Below, piece by piece: positions 9,305 through 19,000 of a stretch of 64,000 nucleotides of DNA. The DNA comes from Dendrobium chrysotoxum. Taxonomy: Eukaryota; Streptophyta; Magnoliopsida; Asparagales; Orchidaceae. The translations under genes were made by a program, and so were the position numbers. Position 1 is the stretch's first letter. The number at the start of each line of letters is the position of its first letter. The notes under the pieces were generated by a model. That model was given only the letters and a program-made list of their open reading frames with translations. It did not search any database and was not told the DNA's origin. The DNA is taken from NCBI GenBank assembly GCA_019925795.1, contig CM034304.1, positions 20,476,228-20,540,227 of the forward strand, in the 5' to 3' direction.

Positions 9305-12300
9305 ATTTGATAATTAAATTATGATCAATTATGAAATCTGGTGATAGGGCTTTTAATTTTTCTTGATTAGGTACTTAATTATAAACATTTTGATCCATAG
9401 TTTGTATTTTTTTGACTTAATTTGAATTTATCACAAATTTTTTAAGTTCAACCCCCAAAAAAGGGTTGATTCTTATTTTTCTTAATTTTATGATCAAATG
9501 AAGTCAAACCTAAGTGAAATTAAAACTTGGAGTATGTTATGTCACTATGTTCACTAGTTTTGAGTTTCATCCCTATTGGATGCTTGTGTAATCTCTTAGA
9601 ATTATTCTTAATTATCTAGACGTGATCCTTAAATATTTCCCTAAGTGTCTCTAGTGTTCATCTAGGTTTGAAATCTAGTGTATATGACACTAACACTAAA
9701 TTACATATACCATAGGAAAATATAAGCCTAATTCTAAGTTGTGTGTGATTTTTGAATTTTCAAAATTTTGGGTCAATATCTGACCCATAAATTTGAAAAT
9801 TCAATTCACCAATATTCATCCATTAAAAAAAGCTAAAAATTTTATGGCTTGTGGGCAACATACCCAAGTTTATCCCATCTAAATTTTAGCTCAATCAGAT
9901 CATTGGACATAGAAATTTATTTTTCCTTCAAAGTTTAATTACTTATTATGCAGTGATCAAAATCAGCCAAAATAAATTAAAATAAAGTGCGCTTAAGGAA
10001 TTTCCAACGAGCCCAAGAACATCATATTTGGATGAGAAATAGATTTTTGATGAAATTTTGAAGTTTAAAGCATTTTCTGGAATTATTTTTGCACCAAATA
10101 ATTAGCACTGATCATATTGTACAACTCAAATCATACCATATGATGGTTGGGCATATAGTACAATCAGTAAGAAGCATTTAAAGATCATATGGGATGTTCT
10201 ATTCATCAGGTCGATCGTAATAGGTCGAGGAGAAAACTTGAAAAATTTATGGATGAAAAGCTCTAACTTTTGTTGTAATCAATGAAATGACATGAATTTT
10301 GAAACATAAGCTCTACATAGCAAGATCTTTCAATGTCTAAAGTTTGGAGGCTCCATTCATTGAGTCTTTGGGCATTTTTAATTTGAATTCAAAATTTTAA
10401 ATGTTTATAATTTACTAACCAGTGGAAGGATTTGTAAGATCTTGGAGTTATTTTACTGTTGAAGAGGTCCGCTTCAATTTTGTAGAAGAATCTAAGACCT
10501 AGTTTGGGCTAGATTGAAAGTTAACTTTAGTTCTGTTTCTCTCTTTTTTCTCAAATGGTAACTTTGGAGGCTATGGAATGGTACGAAAATGCTTGGGAAG
10601 GGTGGAGAGAGCTCTAGCGAAGCATAAGAAGAAGGTTTTGGGACTAAAGGAGGTTGGGAGAATGAGAATTCTTGATATGAAGATTTTTTATGCTTTTCAT
10701 CCATTCAGTACCATAGGGTTTGATTGGAGGGCTAAAATTGATTAGAAGGGGTCCTTAGATGCTTGCCATATGTCCTAGGTGGTTAGGAGCCAGAAGGAAA
10801 GGTTGTATACATAAGAGTGACTTGGTTTAACTCACTTGAGGGAAGGGGGGACCAATTCTTGCCATTTTTTGCTAAACCAAGGGTTGGGCTTGGTTTAGGA
10901 GCCATTTAGAAAGGATTTAGGGTTTATTTGAGTGGGTTTTGCTGGCTGGTTTGGTGGGAAATGGATTGCTTGAGGTAGCTTAATCATTTGACCCCATTTC
11001 CTTTTTTTTTTTTTTTTGACCTTTTTGACAAGTTAACTAGTCAAAGCTGATAGGAATAGTTCTTGGGAAGTCATGTATGCTGTAGGAGAAAACCTCAAGA
11101 GGTTTGAAGCAATAGCTTGGATTTTTGGGTGAACATTTGACTATATATATGGGTTTAACGACTCCAAATGGGTTTACTAAGTAAAACCAATGGGGGTTTG
11201 ACTCATGAAGGTATTGGGTTTGTTTAGAGTATACAATGAAATGATTTTGGAAGATTAATTTTGCTTGGGTTGAAATTTGGCTCAAGAAAAACCCCTTTGG
11301 AGAAGTTGGGTCAAGACTATGGCTAACCCAAGTGGGCCCAAGGGTTGGGCACCTATGGGTGATTCTTGGGATCACAATGGACCATCCCATGGTATCAAAA
11401 TGGTTTGAACATGCTTAGGGAATTAAATTTGGGTTAGATTGAGTGTATGGTTGGCTTGGTCAGCCATGGTTGACTTGGTTAATTAGTTTTGACCAAGGGT
11501 TTGGGCTAGGTCCAATAAGTTTGATTTGGTGTTTTGAGATCAATGGAGGTAGTCCCATGTAATTGGAAGGTCATTTGGATCAAAATGTATGTTTGAACCC
11601 TCCAAGGGCTAGTTGGTTAACTATGCTTGGCTTGGTTAACCACAATTGACCAAGCCTTAAGATTGGGCACATTCACTTTCAAATGATATTTCAAACTTAT
11701 TGGAAGAGTTTTCATGCTATGTGGAGGTCCATAAGTTCAAAATATACATTGAATGGCTTAAGGGGTTGTTGGGTTAATCATGGTTAACTTGGTTAACCAA
11801 GGTTGACCAAAGTTTGGGTTTAGTTTTAACACATGCCAAATGATGTTTGGAATGCATTGAAGGAGTTTCCAATGTTTGGTTTGAATAAGCCATGTTAATG
11901 TTTGTAAGAAGGTTTGATTTTGGGTTATTTTTGGGAGGCTCAAGTGGTCCCATGGTCAACCATGGTCATCTAGGGTCCACCAAAGGTTTAGTTTTGGGTA
12001 TAATATTTCATGGGAATAATTATGAACATGTTCATGGGTTTTGAGTGGTTTTCAAGGTCAATTTTCACAAGATGTAAGGTCTAGTGGTATGGGTTTTAAA
12101 TATTTAAAGGTTTTACACCCTTTGGGATTCAAAGCATTTTAGGGGTTAGAAGCTTAGATTGCTCTCAAATTTGTAGGGTTGACCCTAGGGACTTTTTTGA
12201 TCAATATGCAATTAAAAAATTATGAATCAAAGGTCATTTGGTTTGTTTTTGAAGTGATTTAAAAATCACCCAAAAAGGGTTATGGGACATAGGCTTTTGT

Positions 12301-12549
12301 CCTTGACTTTCAGCTTAAGATTTTGGATTTGGCTTTAGCTTTGAACTTAGCTAATTGGTTTTGATTTCTCATACCAATAACATTCATTTAGGTAATTTTT
12401 AGTGATACGGTAGATTAGATAAAATGTTAGCCACTAGATGACTACTACTTGTGGTGATTTGGGTTGAATTAGGATTTTATTTTAAATTGTGGTTGGATTG
12501 AGTGGTTCAATTTTGATTTAGTTAACCCCATATAAAAGTAAGGTCAACA
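9305..12549. repeat. Long dispersed repeat, copy A, right part
   Basis: Aligns with copy B at 23315-24580 and 26943-28860 (anchors: 9340/23340, 10490/24465, 10760/27090, 11770/28085, 12530/28830). The terminus is AGGTCAACA at 12549; B and C end at AGGTCAATA. It is non-coding, with repeated words of the form TTGGTTAACCAAGG between about 11450 and 11970 and a weak GATC-palindrome patch at 10110-10215. Read on the minus strand the end is TGTTGACCT, compatible with a TG LTR start. An LTR longer than 5.6 kb would suit an Ogre/Tat-type element, but this is inference. Confidence 0.75.
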
Positions 12550-12558
12550 AATAGACCC

Positions 12559-12599
12559 CCAATATGTGTAGTAGAATAGAATTATACTACACATATTGG
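12559..12599. repeat. Perfect inverted repeat, 15-bp arms
   Basis: CCAATATGTGTAGTA at 12559-12573 and its exact reverse complement at 12585-12599 enclose an 11-nt loop. It starts 10 bp beyond the end of copy A and is absent next to the ends of copies B and C. Confidence 0.9.
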
Positions 12600-12639
12600 T
12601 CTTGACTGATTTAATAGATTAGATTTTGGATTTGAATTC

Positions 12640-13085
12640 CAAGTGAAGGAAGCACCTAACCTCCGGTCTAAAGGATGCCAACATGGGACTTATACCTAAA
12701 AGATATATATTTTTTAATTTGATTACCTATAGATATAAGAAAGGAGCATAGGGTCTCACACCAAACCTTAAGATGCTAAAGAGGTGGCTAAGTTATGGAG
12801 CGGCCAATAGGTTTAAATCCAACACCAGCTAGCCAAGATCCTAGGAAAGAGAAAGCTTAGGGTCTCACACCTATTCCTAAAGATCAAAATTTCTTTGATT
12901 TTGATTTACCTCTAGGTCTATGGAAAGGAATCATGGGGTCTCACACCTAACTTGAAGACACTAAAAAATGACTAAGCTATGAAGGAGCCTGGTGGGCTTA
13001 AATCTAGCACTAGCTTAGTTGAGATCCTAAAAAATAGGAAGCTAAGGGATTCACACCTATTCCTAAAGGATAAAATGATTTTGAT
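12640..13085. repeat. Imperfect longer repeats preceding the ~117-bp array
   Basis: At least two diverged units of about 180-200 bp that share the words TCTCACACCTA, GGTTTAAATCCA or GGCTTAAATCTA, and GAGATCCTA. They use vocabulary related to the following array (CTCACACCTAACCTTAAGG), so the two blocks probably share an origin. No coding signal. Confidence 0.65.
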
Positions 13086-13089
13086 TTTG

Positions 13090-13990
13090 ATTTGATGCTA
13101 GGATTGTTTCATGAAGGCTGGTTCCATCATCAATGAATTTAGTCTTATTCCTAAAAAATAAAGGATTTTAATTTAGTTTGATGCTAAGATGGTGCAACGG
13201 AGGGCTTACTCCACCACTAGCGGATTTAATCCTAAGAAAAGAAAGGAAAAGGACTCACACCTAACCTTAAGGATTAAGAGATTTGATTTAAAGTTGGTAC
13301 TTGGATGGTGCAACAGAGGGCTTACTCCACCATGAGTTCATTTAATCTTAATGAAAGTAAGCACAGGGACTCATACCTAACCTTAAGGACTTAGGATTTT
13401 TTTTTTTAATTTTGATGACATGATGGTGCCATGGAGGGCTTGATCCACCACTATTTGATTTAATCCTGACAAAAGGAAGCACAGAGACTCACACTTAACC
13501 TTAAGGATTAGTAGATTTTGATTTGATTTTGATGCAAGGATAGTATCACAGAGGGCTTACTTCACTACTAGAAGATTTGATTCTATAGAAAGGAAGTATA
13601 GGGGCTCACACCTAACATTAAGGATTATAAGATATTGATTTGATTTTTATGCTAGGATGGTGGCTCAGAGGGTTGCTACACCACTAGTGGATTTAATCCT
13701 AAGAGTAAGCACGGGGACTCACTCCTAACCTTACGGATTAAAGGGTTTGGATTTTGATACTAGGATGGTGCCATAGAGGACTGGCTCCATCACTAGTGGA
13801 TTTAATCCTAAGGAAAGGAAGCACAGAGACTTACACCTAACCTTAAGGACTAAAGGATTTTGATTTTGATTTTGATGCTAGGATGGTACCACAGAGGGCT
13901 TGCTCCACCACTAATAGATTTAATCCTAAGGAAAGGAATCATGGGGATTTAGACATAACCTTAAGGATTAGAAGATTTTGATTTTTTATT
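13090..13990. repeat. Tandem array, ~117-bp unit, about 8 copies
   Basis: Unit starts judged by the word GGATGGTGCC or variants fall near 13101, 13187, 13303, 13422, 13538, 13655, 13763 and 13881, giving spacings of 86, 116, 119, 116, 117, 108 and 118. Each unit includes GAGGGCTTGCTCCACCACTA, GATTTAATCCTAAGGAAAGG and CTCACACCTAACC. Located between the terminus of copy A and a minus-strand gypsy integrase tail, i.e. where the 3' UTR of a Tat-type element would be. Confidence 0.92.
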
Positions 13991-14172
13991 TTTTTATTAA
14001 AATTTAGAATGGTTTTGATTTTTGATTGGATTTGAGAATTCTTTATTTAGAATTGATTGGAATTTTGAATATGATTTGGTAGGTTTTGATTTTAGAATAT
14101 TTTGAGTTTGGAATTGAGAATTTGGAAAATTGAATGTGAAGATTTTTCATTGGTTTTAGATGTTGATTTATA

Positions 14173-14520
14173 TCATGCATAATATTTCTTACCCATTAAC
14201 AAAAAGCATTGGGTGGTATCTTTTATCATCAAATAAATGACAGGAACCTCCATTATTGATTGTCTCTATAATGAATAATCAATCAATGTTAATTTACTCT
14301 TTCCATCAATTTTATGAAGGACTAAAATAGGTCTTTGAAGAACCAAGATCAAGTGTCCTACTTGAAAAGTTTTAGGGTGAAACAATTTATCACAAGATTG
14401 AACCATTTGTGACTTAAATAATTTTACACTATATGGAGCTTGCAAGCAGTATTCTTCAAGCCTTAATATCCTTGTAACAAGAGTCAGTCACTTTTTTAGT
14501 TGTGATTTAATTTTGAACGA
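14173..14520 (-). pseudogene. Ty3/gypsy integrase C-terminal tail, unit 1
   Basis: The minus strand reads HPKTFQVGHLILVLQRPILV and, after a shift, LLMGKKYYA-stop. These fit the end of plant gypsy polyproteins: the post-core integrase region F-Q-V-G-D-L-V-L, followed by a terminal segment ending K-x-Y-Y-A. Only the last about 110 residues are present, with at least one frameshift; there is no catalytic core. Its stop (14173) points toward the tandem array and the terminus of copy A, the order expected for pol, 3' UTR and 3' LTR of a minus-strand Tat/Ogre-like element. Confidence 0.7.
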
Positions 14521-14646
14521 TGATTTTCATTGATGGAGACCACACCTCTAGAGAGGAATGGTCTTGGACACATCATAGAATATGATTGTGTGGAGTGGAT
14601 CCAAAAGGAAAGGATGCCTATATGTAAAGGGATTACATCTATCACT

Positions 14647-15652
14647 TGAAAGTTTGTGCGGGTGGTTAAACCCTAAAGAACTAGTCCTGAGGCTAACCAA
14701 GAAGTTAGGGGGGGGGGGGTGAATTGGATATGTAAAAAACCTTCTTTTAACAAAAAGAAAAATCCCATTCATAAAGCTTTTTCAATATACAAAAACAAAT
14801 AATCAATACAACATAATATCAATCACAAATTTTCAACCAGGCAGTTATATCCAAAATTAAATGCAGAAAAAAGTGCAAAAAAAAAATGAAATCAGAAAGA
14901 ATACACCAAATTTATAGCGGTTCAGTCCAACCTGACCTACGTCCACTCCCTAGAGGAACCCTAGGTATTACACTAAAACCTTTTAGTGACTCTCCTTTTG
15001 CCCCCATAGCAAGGTGGAAAGACCTTACAAAATCTTTCCACCAACTCAGTACAGCAGAGAACCGAAACTCCTTTCACAGGCAGAGAATCTTGACTCCTTT
15101 TTTCCCTCTAGGAGATGACAGAGAAACATGAATCCCTTTCAGCATCCCCAGTTTGGCAAATTAGTCGGGTCCTTTTACACCAAAGAGATCTTCTTCTTCC
15201 CAAAACTTTCCTCAAGATGAACCTTGAATCCGATGGTACTAAGGTACAAGCTTGCCAGAGCAACCGTGTGAAATCCCCTCTATACTCCCTTGAAACCCCC
15301 TCGAAGGAACTTCTCCCTCTCAAACTCCACCCTTTCCTCTCTCCCTTTCAAGTTCTCTCTTCAAGTTTTCTCTAGAATAACAAAGACACAATAGCTGCCA
15401 AAGACACTTACTAAGTGCCTTGACAAAGCTTAAAAAGAGGGCTTTGAAAAACCCTAAAAATTAGTTTTAGTGGCAAAGATCATCCAGTACGATTGCAGGA
15501 TCGTCCAGTATGATGTGCTTAAATAGAGGGCTTCAGAAAACATTAAAAACTCAATTTTTCTGCCAAATATCATCTAGTACGATCATAGGATCATCTAGGA
15601 AGATGCGCAAAATTTGACCTGATAGACCAGGATGATCAATTCAAATTTGTAC
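14647..15652 (-). mobile_element. Sirevirus LTR fragment i
   Basis: Homologous to 42454-43450 of the well-defined Sirevirus LTR: terminal TGAAAG, the phrase ACTAGTCCTGAGGCTAACCA, a poly-G run at 14708-14719, ACACCAAATTTATAGCGGTT, GACCTACGTCCACTCCCTAG, and the first GATC-type palindromes near 15480-15640. It breaks off at 15652, at the duplication junction. Open frames inside it (14886-15375) are LTR sequence, not genes. Confidence 0.8.
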
Positions 15653-15767
15653 TAGAATTTTGAATATGATTTGGTAGGTTTTGATTTTAGAATAGTTTGA
15701 GTTTGGAATTGAGAATTTGGAAAATTAAATATGAAGATTTTTCATTTGTTTTAGATGTTAATGTATA

Positions 15768-16115
15768 TCATGCATAATATTTCTTACCGATTAATAGAAA
15801 GCATTGGATGGTATCTTTTATCATCAAATAAATGAAAGGAAACTCCATTTTTGACCGTATCTAAAATGAATAATCAATCAATATTGATTTAAAATTTGCA
15901 TCAGTTTTATGATGGACTAAAATAGGCCTTTGAAGAACCAAGACCAAGTCTTCTACTTGAAAAGTTTTAGGGTGAAACAATTTATCACAAGATTGAACCA
16001 TTCATGACTTAAATAATTTTTCACTTTATGGAGCTTGCAAGAAGTATTCTTCAAGCATTAATATCCTTCTAACAAGAGTTAGTCACTTTTTTAGTTGTGA
16101 TTTAATTTTGAACGA
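15768..16115 (-). pseudogene. Ty3/gypsy integrase C-terminal tail, unit 2
   Basis: Second copy of the integrase tail within the tandem duplication. It keeps HPKTFQVEDLVLVLQRPILV and ends LLIGKKYYA-stop. Compared with unit 1 the core motif (EDLVLV) is closer to the family form, so the two units have decayed independently. Confidence 0.7.
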
Positions 16116-16240
16116 CAATTTTCATTAATGGAGACCACACCTCTAGAGAGGAATGGTCTTGGACACATTATAGAATATAATTGTGTGGAGTGGATCCAAA
16201 AGGAAAGGATGCCTATATGTAAGGGCTTACATCTATCTCT

Positions 16241-17870
16241 TGAAAGTTTGTGCGGGTGGGTAAACCCTAAAGAACTAGTCCCGAGGCTAACCAAGGGGGG
16301 GGGGGGGGGGGCAGGCGAATTGGATATTTAAAAAACTTTCTTTTAACAAAAAGAAAAATCCCCTTCTTAAAGCTTTTTCAATATATGAAAACAAATAATC
16401 AATACAACATAATATCAATCACAAATTTTCAACCAAGTAGTTATATCCAAAAGTAAATTTAAAGAATAAAGTGCAAAAAAAATAAAATCAGAAAGAATAC
16501 ACCAAATTTATAGTGGTTCAGTCCAACTTGACCTACGTCCACTCCCTAGAGGCACCCTCTAGGTCTTGCACTAAAACATTTTAGTGTCTCTCCTTTTTCC
16601 CCCATAGTAAGGTGGAGAAGACCTTAGAAAATCTTTCCACCAACTCAGTACAGCAGAGAATCGAAACTCCTTTCACAGGCATAGAATCTTCACTCCTTTT
16701 TTTCCCTCTAGGAGATGGCAAAGAAACATGAATCCCTTTCACCATCCCCGGTGTGGCAGAGTAGTCGGGTCCTTAGACACCAAAGAGATCCACTTCTTCC
16801 CAAAACATCCCTCAAGATGAACCTTGAATCTGATGGTACTAAGGTGCAAGCTTGCCGGAGCAACCATGTGAAATCCCCTCTATACTCCCTTGAAACACCC
16901 TCCAAGGATCTTCTCCCTCTCAAACTCCACCTTTTCCTCTCTCCCTTTCAAGTTCTCTATTCAAATTTTCTCTAGAAGAACGAAGACATAATAACTGCCA
17001 AACACACTTACTAAGTGCCCTTACAAAGCTTAAAAGGAGGGCTTTGAAAAACCCTAAAAATCAGTTCTAGTGGTAAAGATCATCCAGTATGATTGCAAGA
17101 TCGTCCAGTATGATGTGCTTAAATAGAGGGCTTCAGAAAACCTTAAAAACTCAATTATTCTGCCAAATATCATCTAGTACGATAGCAGGATCATCCAGGA
17201 TGATGCGTGAAATTTGACCTGATAGTCCAGGACGATCACCAAATAGTCCAGGACGATCAATTCAATTTTGTAATGATCATCCATGATGATTCTAAGATCA
17301 TCCAAGATGATTCTATGATCGTCCAATATGATCCGAATATTAAGTTAAGTAGATTTGATTGACTAATCATAAGATTAATTTAGGCAACATTATCATAGAT
17401 CATCCAATACAATGTATATCATCCTAGATGATTAGAACAAAGTTTAAATCTTAAAATCATTCCTAAATTATAATTGGAAGCTATTTTTCATAATCATAAC
17501 TGATCATCCTGGATGATATAAATTATCCAGTATGATTAGTTAGATGAACTGATCGTACAGTATAATATAAATTATACAGTATGATTAGTTCAATATTTGA
17601 ACTTCTAGTTTTGACTCAATCTCACTCCCCTGAGTGTGTGTGTGCATGGTTACCAAGCTAACATACATCCTTACAGGACTTGACTCAAGAAATCAAAAAA
17701 TACATCAATGAATATTATAAAAATCCTTACAACACAACCTATTATACCTAATCTTGAGCCTTGATTCTTCATTGGATGGTGCATAGTGTTCCTGAAATGT
17801 TAATATACACACAAACAAGTATAGAATGAAAATACTATGAGACATAAAGATATGAGCCAAAATATTTGTT
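16241..17870 (-). mobile_element. Sirevirus LTR ii (nearly complete)
   Basis: Aligns with the whole LTR at 42454-44259: TGAAAG terminus, a 17-G run at 16295-16311, the tRNA-proximal block ACACCAAATTTATAGTGGTT, a dense set of GATC-type palindromes at 17060-17590, GAGTGTGTGTGTGCATGGTT, and the promoter-distal end with CTGAAATGTTAATATACACA and TTTGTTATCATC at 17780-17873. The final bases (a terminus like AACA) are not recognisable. What follows to the right matches Sirevirus 3' UTR, so this is the 3' LTR of a minus-strand element whose coding part is lost. Confidence 0.82.
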
Positions 17871-19000
17871 ATCATCTCTCAAGAATGATATTTAGATTTT
17901 TATCAAGGAGTAGAAGATTTATTCTTTTTATTAGAAAATTTTCCTTTAATCATTTAGGCTCTGTCAAAAAGATAAATGGGAAAATATTTAAAAGTACAGT
18001 GAGAAGTGGATTGACTCCAACTAACCAAAAAAGGTCTAAGGATTTAGATTTTATTGACCTAGATAAAGCACCCTTAGAGACTGAACTAAGATTATATATA
18101 TATCAAATTCTTTTTCAAAAGATTTAAATTGGGGAAGAAATTTATTTTTTTACATTATCTTACATGATAATGTTTATTATCTAACAGAATATCAATGCAT
18201 GATAATTAATCTAAGGTCAAGATTGTCAAAGTTAAGCATTAAGAAAAATATTTAATGAAATTTTCTTTTTTGAGATTTAAGGATTTAAAAAGGAAGCCAT
18301 TTAGTTATTTAATTTTTGGCACACTTTGTACATCCTTTATTTTGACATGCTTAGTGTATCTTTTTATTTTTTGGCATGCTTTATGCACCTTTTCATTTTT
18401 TGACACGCTTGGGGCATCTTTTATTTTAATATGCTTAGCTCATCTTTTCTTTTATTGACACACATTGTGCATATTTTCATTTTTTTGACACGCTTTGTGC
18501 ACCTTTTCTTCTTTTTTTATAGGAGACTTCCTTTTTCAAACCTTAAAATAATTATTCTTAGTCATAAGGTTTTCTTCCAAATATAAGAGAAGAATATTCA
18601 TTCTCTTTTAAAAGAAAGAAAAATCTACAAAATAAATCGAGTCCTTTTATAATAATAATAACTTGACAAGGAAAATCATTAAGTTGATTCATAAGCATAC
18701 AAAAGATGGCTATAGAATATACAATTGCAAGAAGATAGAGAAAATTTTTTTAAAAAAAATCCAATTTTAATTTGATATAGATTTTAATTCAAAGATGAAA
18801 TCAACTCACATAAGCGTTGGGAGGGAGTGACCTTTAAATATCTAGTGGAATCAAGCACAACTTTCTTCCTTTTATGATTTAAAGTACCTATTGATTTCCA
18901 TTAAAAAGGATGAATCAACTATCTTCTAATGAAAATTCAAGCCCAGTGCACTTGAGAAAGGATATGCTTTCCTTACAAATTTTAAGCCTAGGTGGCAAGA
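17871..19000 (-). mobile_element. Sirevirus 3' UTR remnant adjoining LTR ii
   Basis: Corresponds to 36400-37300 of the larger Sirevirus: both hold the GGCACACTTTGTGCATC minisatellite followed by CTTCC, TTTTCTTCCAAATATAAGAG at 18569 (TTATCTTCCAGATATAAGAG at 36980), and ACAAAATAAATC (CACAAAATAGAACC). No RT or RNase H follows on the right, so the element is truncated. The 96-codon frame at 17837-18127 overlaps the LTR end and shows no domain. Confidence 0.65.
18305..18510. repeat. ~30-bp minisatellite, TTTTTGGCACRCTTTGTGCATC
   Basis: Six to seven degenerate units between 18310 and 18510 share a core of the form GCACA-CTT-TGTGC, itself a short imperfect palindrome, separated by T-rich spacers. 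A sparser version lies at 36785-36925 in the other Sirevirus. Confidence 0.8.

Larger units (their letters stand above)
14059..17246. repeat. 1,594-bp tandem duplication (two units)
   Basis: Unit 1 (14059-15652) and unit 2 (15653-17246) run parallel throughout, for example GAATTTTGAATATGATTTGG at 14064 and 15658, the box TCTAGAGAGGAATGG at 14550 and 16143, and TGAAAGTTTGTGCGGG at 14647 and 16241. Each unit contains a gypsy integrase tail followed by the first kilobase of a Sirevirus LTR. Scattered substitutions and small indels between the units show that the duplication is not recent. Confidence 0.85.

Noticed and set aside
14886..15375. Plus-strand ORFs of 81-86 codons, repeated at 16715-16975
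   Set aside because: They lie wholly in Sirevirus LTRs, on the strand opposite to the element; similarity between them is due to the LTR and the tandem duplication.
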